DNA of 18,693 bases from Synechococcus sp. HW_metabat.21 (GTDB taxonomy: Bacteria; Cyanobacteriota; Cyanobacteriia; PCC-6307; Cyanobiaceae), in assembly GCA_018623875.1 (NCBI GenBank), contig JAAZUZ010000014.1, forward strand, positions 1-18,693, given 5' to 3'. Below are positions 1 through 7,462 of this stretch, one piece after another (the first letter of the stretch is position 1; each line of letters begins with the position of its first letter). Under the pieces are notes generated by a model. That model was not told where the DNA came from and did no database searches. It saw only the letters and a list, made by a program, of their open reading frames with translations. A program made the translations under genes and the position numbers.

Positions 1-753
1 CTGCTGTTTGCCCTGGGGCTCATTGCCTTCCTCTATGCCTGCGTCGGCCATGCCGGCGCCTCCGGCTACATCGCCAGCCTGGCCCTCTTCGCGGTGCCGC
101 TGGAGTGGATCCGGCCCATGGCCCTGGTCATGAACCTGGTGGTGGCGAGCCTGGCGAGTTGGCGTTTTTACCGCGATGGCCACCTGCCGGTCGTCGTTCA
201 GCGGCGCCTGCTGTTCCCGCTGCTCTCCTGCTCCATCCCGGCGGCCCTGCTCGGCGGCAGCTTGCGCTTGCCCCGTGAGGGCTTCAGCCTCTTCTTGGCG
301 ATCGTCTTGCTTTTTTCTGCCCTGCGGCTGTTGCGCTCTCCCTCAGAGCACAAAGGCAAGGGCGTTGTCCTGCCGCCATGGCCTGTGGTCTTGCTGACGG
401 GCGCCGTGCTGGGCCTGCTGGCTGGGTTGAGCGGGACCGGTGGCGGCATCTTCTTGACTCCGCTGGCTCTGCTTGCGGGTTGGCTTCCGATCCGCCTGGC
501 GGCCGGCGTGTCCTCGGCTTTTATCTGGTGCAATTCCTTGGCGGGGCTCAGTGGTTGGTTGCTGAGCTACGGCGCCTCAGCCCTGCCGCCCGCCCCGCTC
601 TTGCTGGCCCCCTTGCCGCTCGTGGCCTTGGCGGGAGCCCTGGGGAGTTGGTGCGGCAGTCGCCGTTTTCAAGAGGTCTGGATTCGCCGCCTGTTGGCGT
701 TGGTGTTGCTGCTGGCCAGCCTGAAGTTGTCCGGCCTCTTGCCTTTGCCTTAG
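1..753 (+). CDS. TauE/SafE (TSUP) family membrane exporter, 5' end cut by window edge
   Basis: The frame is open from base 1 to the stop at 751-753, so the gene begins upstream of the window. The visible 250 residues are very hydrophobic and form several membrane spans. They include an early VGHAGASGYIA stretch and, in the second half, GLLAGLSGTGGGIFLTPL. Such paired Gly-rich segments, one in each half, are typical of the TSUP (TauE/SafE) family of small-anion exporters, whose known substrates include sulfite and sulfonates. The substrate here cannot be read from sequence. The gene converges on moaA and the two stop codons overlap by 4 nt. A link to molybdate or sulfur-oxyanion handling near Moco genes is only a guess. 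The family call is firm; the function is open. Confidence 0.85.
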   Translation: MLFALGLIAFLYACVGHAGASGYIASLALFAVPLEWIRPMALVMNLVVASLASWRFYRDGHLPVVVQRRLLFPLLSCSIPAALLGGSLRLPREGFSLFLAIVLLFSALRLLRSPSEHKGKGVVLPPWPVVLLTGAVLGLLAGLSGTGGGIFLTPLALLAGWLPIRLAAGVSSAFIWCNSLAGLSGWLLSYGASALPPAPLLLAPLPLVALAGALGSWCGSRRFQEVWIRRLLALVLLLASLKLSGLLPLP

Positions 754-1778
754 CCCCCCAGGTAGGCCATCTCCGCTTTGGGCTGCCCCGCGCGGGACGC
801 GCGCTCTTCGCTGTAGCGGTCCTGTCGCTGACGCCAGAGATGGCCCATCGCGCGGCGTAGCTCGCTTGGGCTCTGCAGCCAAGGCTTGAGGTCTTGCCCT
901 TCGGAGGCGAACAGGCAGGTGTAGGCCATGCCATTGGCGGTGACCCGCAGCCGGTTGCAATCGCCGCAGAAGGGTTGGCTGATCGAGGCCACGATGGCGA
1001 TCGAGCCGTTGCCATCGCGGTAACGCCAGCGGCTGGCGGTGCCATGGGCCGCCCGCCCTAGGGGATCCAGGGGCCAGTGGTGGCTGAGGCGCTGGAGCAT
1101 TTCGGCGGCGGGGACGACGTCCGCGGGGGACCAGCCATTGCGGTTGCCCACATCCATGGTTTCGATCAGCCGCAACTCCAGGCCGTGCTCTCGGGCGAGG
1201 CCGGCGAGGGGGAGCAGTTGATCGTCGTTGCGGCCGCGTTGGATCACGCTGTTGAGCTTCAGCGCCCCTGTGGCCGGATCAAATCCAGCGGCCTTGGCCG
1301 CGGCGATGGCGGCCAGGACCTGCTCCAAGAGCTGCTCGCCCTGCTGCGGCCGGCCACTCATCTCCCCCACTCGCTCGGGGTCGACGGCATCGAGGCTGAT
1401 CGTGAGGCGTTGCAACCCGGCTTGCCGCAGCTGCAGGGCGCGGGCTGGGCTGAGCAGGACGCCATTGGTCGTCAGCGCGATGTCCTTCAGGGCGCTCAGG
1501 GGGCTGTCCACCGCCCGGTGTCCCTGGTTGATCGCGTGGAGCAGGTCGTCGAGATCAGGGGCCAACAGTGGTTCTCCGCCGGTGAGGCGCAGGCTGCTGA
1601 CCCCCAAGCTGCAGGCCGCTTCGATCACCCGTAGCCGCTGCGCGGTGCTCAGCCTGTCGGCGGGTTCCTGCCCATCGGGTTGGCAGTAGGGGCACGCCAG
1701 GTTGCAGCGCGCCGTCAGGGAGAGCCGCAGGACTCCGAGGGGACGCTGGAGTTGATCGGTGGCGGTGCCTGCGCTCAT
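750..1778 (-). CDS. moaA: GTP 3',8-cyclase MoaA (molybdenum cofactor biosynthesis)
   Basis: Radical SAM enzyme that starts molybdenum cofactor synthesis by converting GTP to 3',8-cyclo-GTP. The 342-residue protein has the SAM cluster motif CNLACPYC (Cys25, Cys29, Cys32) and the SAM-binding LTGGEP at about 66-71. The second cluster, which binds GTP, has Cys271, Cys274 and Cys288 in CGDCNRLRVTANGMAYTC. The protein ends in the conserved Gly-Gly tail needed for activity in this family. Length is normal. The start ATG (1776-1778) overlaps the mobA stop in an ATGA junction, so mobA and moaA are almost certainly co-transcribed. Its role here is to supply Moco to NarB, encoded 2.5 kb away. Other moa/moe genes are not in the window. 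Confidence 0.96.
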   Translation of the reverse strand: MSAGTATDQLQRPLGVLRLSLTARCNLACPYCQPDGQEPADRLSTAQRLRVIEAACSLGVSSLRLTGGEPLLAPDLDDLLHAINQGHRAVDSPLSALKDIALTTNGVLLSPARALQLRQAGLQRLTISLDAVDPERVGEMSGRPQQGEQLLEQVLAAIAAAKAAGFDPATGALKLNSVIQRGRNDDQLLPLAGLAREHGLELRLIETMDVGNRNGWSPADVVPAAEMLQRLSHHWPLDPLGRAAHGTASRWRYRDGNGSIAIVASISQPFCGDCNRLRVTANGMAYTCLFASEGQDLKPWLQSPSELRRAMGHLWRQRQDRYSEERASRAGQPKAEMAYLGG

Positions 1779-2362
1779 GCCTTCAGCCTGGCGCGCTCGG
1801 CCGGGGTGTTCGCATTGATCAGCAGCTGGGCGGGGAGCACCACAGCTTGATGGGGAATGGTGGCGAGCCAGGCTTGCCAGCGCCGCTCTCCGCTGGCCAA
1901 CACCTCGGCCAGTCCGGTGCGTTGCTCGGACCCACCCGGATAGATCCCTAACAGGGGCTGCAACCGCTCGCCGTCATGGGCTACGGCGGCCTGGCAAGGG
2001 GAGTGCCTCCACTGCGCGATGAGGGATTCCAGCGTGCATCGGTTGAGCTGGGGCATATCCACCGGCGCCACCAGAAGGGCGCTCTCGCTGCCCCTGGGAA
2101 GGATCAGCGGCAGGGCGTGCAGGGGGCCTTGGGCGGGTGCGGGCTCCAGGATCAGCGCAACGCGCTCGAGTCCGGTGATGAGGTCGGCATGGCGGCTGTG
2201 TTGGCTGCAGACCGCCACGGAGGGGCAGACCTGACTCAAGAGTGCAGCGGCATGGGACAGCCAGCTCCCGCCGCTGGGGTGGGGAAGGGCTGCTTTGTCC
2301 TGGCCCATCCGCCGGCTGGCGCCGCCGCAGAGCACTGCTCCCTGGAGCCGCATCGGAGTCAT
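1775..2362 (-). CDS. mobA: Molybdenum cofactor guanylyltransferase MobA
   Basis: Transfers GMP from GTP to molybdopterin to make the guanine dinucleotide form of Moco, the form used by NarB-type reductases. The 195-residue protein opens with the nucleotide-binding signature AVLCGGASRRMGQDKAAL (about residues 9-26), carries APVDMPQL near the middle as the metal-binding Asp region, and ends with the family-typical LLINANTPAE. The length fits the family. It overlaps moaA by 4 nt and is divergent from nrtP. ATG 2362 gives MTPMRLQG; ATG 2353 (MRLQG) is an alternative, because a possible -10 at 2372-2377 would leave almost no leader for the upstream start. No clear Shine-Dalgarno is visible for either. 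Confidence 0.93.
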   Translation of the reverse strand: MTPMRLQGAVLCGGASRRMGQDKAALPHPSGGSWLSHAAALLSQVCPSVAVCSQHSRHADLITGLERVALILEPAPAQGPLHALPLILPRGSESALLVAPVDMPQLNRCTLESLIAQWRHSPCQAAVAHDGERLQPLLGIYPGGSEQRTGLAEVLASGERRWQAWLATIPHQAVVLPAQLLINANTPAERARLKA

Positions 2363-2397
2363 CTGGGCACGATGGTTCCCCAGGAACCTCTTGAATC

Positions 2398-2411
2398 GTC
2401 GCTGTTGCTAC
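2398..2411 (-). promoter_or_regulatory. NtcA-like motif GTAGCAACAGCGAC upstream of mobA (repeat family copy A)
   Basis: Read on the minus strand this is GTA-N8-GAC, with one intact half of the NtcA consensus GTA-N8-TAC. Twenty bases downstream is AACCAT (2372-2377), a 3/6 match to a -10 box. The core GTAGCAACRGC recurs at 8611-8624, 12922-12935 and 13345-13358. Binding by NtcA is inference. Confidence 0.4.
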
Positions 2412-2425
2412 AAAACGGCTCCCAA

Positions 2426-2443
2426 TTGTCGCCGTGGCGACAA
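2426..2443. promoter_or_regulatory. Perfect 8-bp inverted repeat in the mobA/nrtP intergenic region
   Basis: TTGTCGCCGTGGCGACAA has two perfect 8-base arms around a GT centre. Its core read on the minus strand, GTCGCCACGGCGAC (2428-2441), matches the neighbouring GTAGCAACGGCGAC-type motif at 12 of 14 positions and lies 30 bp from copy A. It could be an operator for either divergent gene. No regulator can be named from sequence alone. Confidence 0.4.
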
Positions 2444-2507
2444 GTGATAAGCGCCATTAATTCCTGTTATTAGAGCGTGCCCTGATCTGCGCTCGAGTTG
2501 CTCTTTG

Positions 2508-2550
2508 GTAACTGTCGTTACCCGAGCCAAGGGGTGGCGAGTGGTCCAAT
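2508..2550 (+). promoter_or_regulatory. NtcA-activated promoter of nrtP: GTA-N8-TAC box plus -10
   Basis: GTAACTGTCGTTAC at 2508-2521 is an exact GTA-N8-TAC NtcA site and sits in a longer palindromic GGTAAC/GTTACC context. TCCAAT at 2545-2550, a 4/6 match to TATAAT, follows after 23 nt, which is the spacing expected of class II NtcA promoters (about 20-24 nt to TAN3T). This predicts a transcription start near 2557 and a leader of about 73 nt before the nrtP ATG. NtcA-dependent activation under ammonium limitation is established for cyanobacterial nitrate genes. The site itself is seen directly; binding is inferred. Confidence 0.85.
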
Positions 2551-2629
2551 CTTTTCAGCGCTTGATGCGCTGTCCCCCTGGTCGCTGCTTTTTTGAAGGC
2601 CTGGGCTCATTCCACTGTCCCTGTCCTCC

Positions 2630-4183
2630 ATGCTTAGCGATCTTTGGTCGCTCCAGGGGAGATATCGCACTCTTCATCTCACCTGGTTCGCCTTCTTCCT
2701 GACGTTTGTCGTCTGGTTCAACCTTGCTCCGTTAGCAACAACGGTTAAGGCCGATCTTGGCCTTGACCTTGGTCAAATTCGTACCGTTGCGATCTGCAAC
2801 GTTGCTCTCACCATTCCCGCTCGCGTGCTCATTGGCATGCTGCTGGACAAGTTCGGTCCCCGTAAGACCTACTCGGGCATCCTTGTTTTCTCGGTTATCC
2901 CCTGTCTGCTGTTTGCATCGGCGCAGGACTTCAACCAGCTGGTGGTTGCTCGCCTGCTGCTCTCCATCGTTGGTGCCGGCTTTGTGATCGGTATCCGCAT
3001 GGTGGCTGAGTGGTTCCCGCCCAAAGAGATCGGCCTGGCTGAAGGTATCTACGGCGGTTGGGGCAATTTCGGCTCGGCCTTCTCTGCGCTGACTCTGGTT
3101 GCCCTGGCTGGCTTCCTCTCCTTCTCTGGCGGCTTCGAGCTGCCCACTGGCGCCATCTTGAATTGGCGTGGAGCGATTGCTCTGACCGGCATTATTTCTG
3201 CCGTCTATGGAGTGATCTACTTCTTTAACGTCACCGACACTCCCCCCGGAAAGACCTACCAAAAGCCTGCAAAGTCTGCCGGTCTTGAAGTCACCTCCAT
3301 GCGGGACTTCTGGGGTCTGCTGGGCATGAATGTTCCCTTCGCGGCCATTCTCTGTGTGCTCTGCTGGCGCTTGCAAAAGGTTGGCTTCTTGAATGCCGGC
3401 ACCTACCCCTTAGCGCTTCTCGCTGTTCTGGTTTGGTTCGGTTTCCAGACCTGGGGCATCATCCGCACCAACCGTGACCTGATCAATGGGGTCAAGCAGT
3501 ACCCCAAGGAAGACCGCTACGAGTTCAAGCAGGTCGCCATTCTGGAGCTCACCTACATCGTGAACTTCGGATCTGAGCTGGCCGTTGTCTCCATGCTGCC
3601 TACGTTCTTCGAGACCACGTTTGATCTGCCGAAGGCCACTGCCGGCATCCTGGCGTCCTGTTTTGCTTTCGTGAACTTGGTTGCTCGCCCTGGTGGCGGC
3701 CTGATTTCCGACAAGCTCGGCAGCCGCAAAAACACCATGGCCTTCCTCACCGGTGGCCTGGGTATTGGCTACTTGATCATGAGCATGATCAAGCCCGGTA
3801 CCTTCTCTGGCTCCTTGGGCATCACCGTCGCGGTGTTGATCACGATGCTCGCCTCGTTCTTCGTCCAGGCCGGTGAAGGCGCCACCTTCGCTCTGGTGCC
3901 CCTGGTGAAGAAGCGGGTGACCGGTCAGATCGCAGGTTTGGTCGGCGCCTACGGCAACGTCGGTGCAGTGACTTACCTCACCATCTTCAGCCTGCTGCCG
4001 ATGTGGATGGGTGGTGGCAAAGAACCCTCTGCCGAGATCATTGCCTCCTCCAACAGCGCCTTCTTCCAGATCCTCGGGATTGCTGGATTGATCGTCGCTT
4101 TCCTCTGCTTCTTCTTCCTCAAGGAGCCCAAGGGTTCCTTCTCTGAAGAACACGCCGACGAGAAGATCCTCGTCAACGCTTGA
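2630..4183 (+). CDS. nrtP: Nitrate/nitrite permease NrtP (MFS, NNP family; also called NapA)
   Basis: Inner-membrane major facilitator that takes up nitrate and nitrite. Marine Synechococcus and some other cyanobacteria use it in place of the NrtABCD ABC transporter. The 517-residue protein is hydrophobic with about 12 membrane spans. It carries both nitrate-signature glycine motifs: YGGWGNFGSA at 141-150 and GLVGAYGNVGA at 436-446. Conserved Arg-containing segments include PARVLIGMLLDKFGPRK. A long hydrophilic insert sits near the middle (about 200-300). ATG 2630 is chosen because it fits the NtcA promoter leader and gives the usual N-terminus. Codon use is less G/C-ending than in narB, consistent with high expression but possibly a different history. 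A strong terminator follows the stop. Confidence 0.96.
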   Translation: MLSDLWSLQGRYRTLHLTWFAFFLTFVVWFNLAPLATTVKADLGLDLGQIRTVAICNVALTIPARVLIGMLLDKFGPRKTYSGILVFSVIPCLLFASAQDFNQLVVARLLLSIVGAGFVIGIRMVAEWFPPKEIGLAEGIYGGWGNFGSAFSALTLVALAGFLSFSGGFELPTGAILNWRGAIALTGIISAVYGVIYFFNVTDTPPGKTYQKPAKSAGLEVTSMRDFWGLLGMNVPFAAILCVLCWRLQKVGFLNAGTYPLALLAVLVWFGFQTWGIIRTNRDLINGVKQYPKEDRYEFKQVAILELTYIVNFGSELAVVSMLPTFFETTFDLPKATAGILASCFAFVNLVARPGGGLISDKLGSRKNTMAFLTGGLGIGYLIMSMIKPGTFSGSLGITVAVLITMLASFFVQAGEGATFALVPLVKKRVTGQIAGLVGAYGNVGAVTYLTIFSLLPMWMGGGKEPSAEIIASSNSAFFQILGIAGLIVAFLCFFFLKEPKGSFSEEHADEKILVNA

Positions 4184-4209
4184 TCCACCCCAATCCAGGG
4201 GTCTGTTTG

Positions 4210-4242
4210 GGGCGGCCATGCTGAGCCGCCCTTTTTTCTTTT
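4210..4242 (+). terminator. Rho-independent terminator after nrtP
   Basis: A perfect 7-bp stem GGGCGGC (4210-4216) / GCCGCCC (4225-4231) with an 8-base loop is followed by TTTTTTCTTTT. It lies 27 nt after the nrtP stop and about 22 nt before the narB start, so narB needs either read-through or a promoter within the nrtP 3' region. Upstream CCCCAA (4188-4193) could instead pair with TTGGGG (4207-4212), which takes bases from the terminator stem. Confidence 0.85.
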
Positions 4243-4263
4243 GACGCTGTTTCGGTTGTGGTG

Positions 4264-6486
4264 ATGGCCTCCGGCAACGTGCGCAGCCAATGCCCCTACT
4301 GCGGTGTGGGCTGTGGTCTTGAACTGATTCCACCGGCCTTGCCCGGCCAGGCGGTCAAGCGTGATGCCGAGGGCAATCCCATGTGGACGGCTCGGGGTGA
4401 CCGGCAGCACCCCTCGAGCCTGGGCCAGGTCTGCATCAAGGGCGCGACCGTTGGCGAGACCTTGGGCCGGGGGCGGCTTCGCGAGCCCCTCTACCGCGCC
4501 AGCCTGAACGACCCGTTTCAACCCATCACTTGGGAGCAGGCGATGGACCTGCTGGTGGGCCGCATCCGCAGCACCTTGGCCACCAAGGGCCCCGATGCGA
4601 TTGCGATGTATGGATCAGGCCAGTTCCACACCGAGGACTACTACCTGGCCCAGAAGTTGTTGAAAGGTGCCTTGGGCACGAACAACTTCGATGCCAACTC
4701 CCGCCTGTGCATGAGCTCCGCGGTCGCGGGCTACACCCGCAGCCTGGGCTCCGATGGTCCGCCCGCCTGTTACGAGGATTTGGACCACTGCACGGTGGCC
4801 TTCCTGATCGGGACCAACACCGCGGAATGCCACCCGGTGCTGTTTCAGCGCCTCTTGAAACGCAAAAAGCGCAATCCCGGCAGCGTGAAGATCGTCGTTG
4901 TCGATCCCCGCTTAACGGAGACCGCGAAGGCTGCGGATGTGCATCTGCCCATCGCTCCTGGCACGGATCTGGCGTTGCTCCACGGCCTGGCCCATCTGGT
5001 TCTCCGCGAGAACGGTCAGGATCCGGCGTTCATTGACGATCACACCGAGAACTACAAGGCCTTTTTTGATTTGGCGGCCCGCTGGACGCCGCGCAAGGTC
5101 GCTCGCTTCTGCAACATTCCAGAAAAGCGGCTGCGGGAGGTGGCGGAGCTCTTCCACCGCCGTGAGCGGGTGCTCAGCCTGTGGTCAATGGGGGTCAACC
5201 AACGGCGCGAAGGCACCGCTGTGGTGGGTGGTCTGATCAACCTGCATCTGTTGACCGCTCAGATCGGCAAGGAGGGTGCGGGTCCCTTCTCCCTGACGGG
5301 CCAGCCCAATGCCATGGGTGGACGCGAGGCCGGGGGCTTGGCCCATCTCCTGCCGGGCTACCGCGTGGTGACCAACCCTGAGCACCGCCAGGAGGTTGAA
5401 CAGGCCTGGATGTTCCCGGCCGGACGCATCGCGGCGACCCCCGGCTTGGCCGCCTGGCAGCAGGTGGAGGCGATGGAGAGGGGTGAGCTGGATCTGTGGT
5501 GGGTGGCTGCCACCAACCCGTTGGTGAGCATGCCGGACCTCGATCGGGTCAAGGCTGCGATGGGGCGCTGCCCCTTGGTGGTGGTCAGCGACGCCTACGC
5601 CGATACCGAAACGTCCCACTACGCGCACCTGTTGTTGCCTGCGGCCCAGTGGAGTGAAAAGGCCGGGGCCATGACCAATTCGGAGCGTCGGGTGACCTAC
5701 TGCCCGGCCTACCGCCCCCGCCATGGCGAGAGCCGTCCGGATTGGGAGGTGTTTGCTGAGGTGGGCCGTCGTTTGGGTTTTGAGGAGCAATTCAGCTACG
5801 CCTCTGCCGCGGAGGTGTATGCGGAATTCAGTCAGCTCACGGCGGGCCGCCTCTGTGATGTCTCCGGCCTCAGTCACGCCTTGTTGGAGGAGGCGGGCCC
5901 GCAGCAGTGGCCTTTCCCGGCGGGGGCATCCGCCAGCACTGAGGCGAAGCGGCTTTACCGCGACCATCAATTCGCAACGCCTTCGGGCCGTGCCCGCTTC
6001 TGCACGGATCAACCCATGGGTTTGGCGGAGCCCCCCTGTGAGACCTATCCGTTGGTGTTGACCGTGGGCCGGTATCTCGGTCAGTGGCACACGATGACCC
6101 GCACGGGGAAGGTCGAGCGGTTGCAGACCATGCACCCGAAGCCTCTGTTGGAGGTGCATCCGCAAGATGCCTTGGAGCTGCAGTTAAAGGATGGGGAGCT
6201 TGCCGCCGTGAGCTCCCGCCGCGGACACATCACGGCGACGGTGAAGGTCACCGATCGCATCCGCCGGGGCTCGGTGTTTCTGCCGATGCATTGGGGGTTC
6301 ACCCAGGAGAACGCCTGTGAGGCCAACACCTTGATGCACGATCAGGCCTGCCCGGTCTCCAAGCAGCCGGAACTCAAGGCCTGCGCCGTGATCGTTGCTC
6401 CAGCGGTCTCGGTGGTGAAGCCGCTCGAGCAGGAGGCTGGACGGCTCGAGGCGTTGCGCCGCTGGTTTACGCCAGCACTTCGCTGA
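4264..6486 (+). CDS. narB: Ferredoxin-nitrate reductase NarB
   Basis: Cytoplasmic assimilatory nitrate reductase that reduces nitrate to nitrite with electrons from ferredoxin. The 740-residue protein (from ATG 4264; GTG 4258 and 4261 are alternatives) begins with the [4Fe-4S] motif CPYCGVGC (Cys10, Cys13, Cys17), completed by Cys57 in GQVCIKG. Cys149 in NSRLCMSSAV is at the expected position for the molybdenum ligand. Molybdopterin-binding segments follow, including FLIGTNTAECHP and VVVDPRLTETAKAADVHLPI. The C-terminal dinucleotide-binding domain contains the GRYLGQWHTMTRTGK and MHWGF segments. The size is typical of cyanobacterial NarB, with no FAD or NADPH domain. It is just downstream of nrtP beyond a terminator, and its 3' end overlaps the convergent narM by 20 nt. 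No NtcA box was seen immediately upstream. Confidence 0.97.
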   Translation: MASGNVRSQCPYCGVGCGLELIPPALPGQAVKRDAEGNPMWTARGDRQHPSSLGQVCIKGATVGETLGRGRLREPLYRASLNDPFQPITWEQAMDLLVGRIRSTLATKGPDAIAMYGSGQFHTEDYYLAQKLLKGALGTNNFDANSRLCMSSAVAGYTRSLGSDGPPACYEDLDHCTVAFLIGTNTAECHPVLFQRLLKRKKRNPGSVKIVVVDPRLTETAKAADVHLPIAPGTDLALLHGLAHLVLRENGQDPAFIDDHTENYKAFFDLAARWTPRKVARFCNIPEKRLREVAELFHRRERVLSLWSMGVNQRREGTAVVGGLINLHLLTAQIGKEGAGPFSLTGQPNAMGGREAGGLAHLLPGYRVVTNPEHRQEVEQAWMFPAGRIAATPGLAAWQQVEAMERGELDLWWVAATNPLVSMPDLDRVKAAMGRCPLVVVSDAYADTETSHYAHLLLPAAQWSEKAGAMTNSERRVTYCPAYRPRHGESRPDWEVFAEVGRRLGFEEQFSYASAAEVYAEFSQLTAGRLCDVSGLSHALLEEAGPQQWPFPAGASASTEAKRLYRDHQFATPSGRARFCTDQPMGLAEPPCETYPLVLTVGRYLGQWHTMTRTGKVERLQTMHPKPLLEVHPQDALELQLKDGELAAVSSRRGHITATVKVTDRIRRGSVFLPMHWGFTQENACEANTLMHDQACPVSKQPELKACAVIVAPAVSVVKPLEQEAGRLEALRRWFTPALR

Positions 6487-7015
6487 AGGCCGCCTCCAGG
6501 TTGTGGTGGTCATGCCCCGGCCGCGCCAGCTTGCAGAGGGCGAAGCGCTCGAGCTCGTTGAGGGCGGACCACTGCTCAGGCCCCAGGGTGAGGCCGCGGG
6601 TCTCGGCGGCGGCGGTGAGAAGCGCCGGAATTTCGAGCGGGTTCTGCCAGGCCTCCCCGGTTGAGATCGGCAGTGTTTTGGCCTGACCGTCGGCCATGGA
6701 CTCGGTGCAGGCCAGCAGGTGTTGGCGCAGTCGATCGAGGCTCTCCGGCGTGTCCTCCCAATCGACGAGGCTCTGCCGTTGCGTTTGGTTCAGGGCCAGC
6801 CAGTGGTTGAGCTTGAGCTTGACGCCACAGAGATCCAGCTTGCGGCGCACGCAGAGGGGAATGCAGCGCCAATTGCCGATGAAATCGCTCTCGAAGTCAA
6901 AGCAATGGTTTGCCGAGGGGGCCTCAGAGGTCACGGCCAGACGGGGTTCTGGTAGTGATTTTGACGCTTCTGTGGATTGCCGGCAGTGGGGTGAACGGTT
7001 TGGTGTCAACGGCAT
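6467..7015 (-). CDS. narM: Nitrate reductase-associated protein NarM
   Basis: NarM is required for an active NarB in Synechococcus elongatus and Anabaena, and two-hybrid work in Anabaena supports a NarB-NarM contact. The core recognised here is CFDFESDFIGNWRCIPLCVR followed by RKLDLCGVKLKLNHWL and a mostly helical C-terminus with LNELERFALCKLARPGHDHHN, typical of the nitrate reductase-associated protein family. ATG 7015 gives 182 residues with a Ser/Pro-rich unaligned leader. GTG 6934 would give 155 residues starting just before the conserved core and is a real alternative. The last 20 nt overlap the narB 3' end on the opposite strand, so the pair is tail to tail. No NtcA box is obvious in its short upstream region. 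Confidence 0.9.
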   Translation of the reverse strand: MPLTPNRSPHCRQSTEASKSLPEPRLAVTSEAPSANHCFDFESDFIGNWRCIPLCVRRKLDLCGVKLKLNHWLALNQTQRQSLVDWEDTPESLDRLRQHLLACTESMADGQAKTLPISTGEAWQNPLEIPALLTAAAETRGLTLGPEQWSALNELERFALCKLARPGHDHHNLEAAFSEVLA

Positions 7016-7066
7016 CCAAATGCATCTGTTGATCTCTTCAAAATCCTTTCAACTCATCGCTCTGTC

Positions 7067-7228
7067 ATGCGTCTTGCCGTTGCCCTTGGGGTTCTGCTGG
7101 GTGGTTCCCATGGCTGGCTGAGCAGCGATCGTCTGTTGGCCGGCGCAGCCGCTTGGTCCATGGCGCCGGCGGCGTCCACAACGTTTTGGACCGGTTCAGT
7201 TGGCGATGGCTGGCTGGCGTCTCCATAG
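7067..7228 (+). CDS. Small ORF with signal-like N-terminus, 53 aa
   Basis: ATG 7067 opens a 53-residue frame, MRLAVALGVLLGGSHGWLS..., ending at TAG 7226-7228. The N-terminus has one Arg and then a short hydrophobic stretch, as in a weak signal peptide. The rest is small-residue and Trp-rich (WSMAPAAS, TTFWTGSVGDGWLASP). It starts 51 bp from narM, divergently, and is 27 nt upstream of another small ORF. I do not recognise it. Anabaena has a small unknown ORF (alr0613) just before narM, but nothing here shows homology. It could be non-coding. Confidence 0.35.
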   Translation: MRLAVALGVLLGGSHGWLSSDRLLAGAAAWSMAPAASTTFWTGSVGDGWLASP

Positions 7229-7255
7229 TGGTTGGGTCGAATCCCTTCTGCCGTC

Positions 7256-7453
7256 ATGGCAACCAAAACTGGAATCGCGGCTCAGGGCCGCCATCCCCTG
7301 ACCATCGCCACGGGTTTCCTCGGGGCCTTTGTTGTGGCCTCCTTGGGCGTTCAGCTCATCCGTAGCGCTTCTGTCTCGACCGCTGCACCTGCGTCAGTGC
7401 AGCCCGTCATTGCGGGTCAAGCCGCGATGTGGCAAGTCCTGGGCGAGCGCTGA
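7256..7453 (+). CDS. Small single-span membrane protein, hypothetical, 65 aa
   Basis: ATG 7256 gives 65 residues; an in-frame TTG at 7232 would add eight. After a polar N-terminus (MATKTGIAAQGRHP) there is one hydrophobic helix, LTIATGFLGAFVVASLGVQL, and then a Ser/Ala/Pro-rich tail ending QAAMWQVLGER. The pattern suggests a single-pass membrane or thylakoid-associated miniprotein. I do not recognise the family. Its stop codon lies inside a perfect 7-bp hairpin (7442-7460), and it converges on the TrpD-family gene, whose stop is only 9 nt away. Confidence 0.55.
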   Translation: MATKTGIAAQGRHPLTIATGFLGAFVVASLGVQLIRSASVSTAAPASVQPVIAGQAAMWQVLGER

Positions 7454-7460
7454 GCTCGCC
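7442..7460. other. Perfect hairpin between convergent genes (possible U-less bidirectional terminator)
   Basis: GGCGAGC (7442-7448) and GCTCGCC (7454-7460) form a 7-bp GC-rich stem with a 5-base loop that contains part of the upstream stop codon. No T-run follows on either strand, so intrinsic termination is uncertain. Its position between two converging stops suggests 3'-end formation or RNA protection. Confidence 0.45.
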
Positions 7461-7462
7461 GC

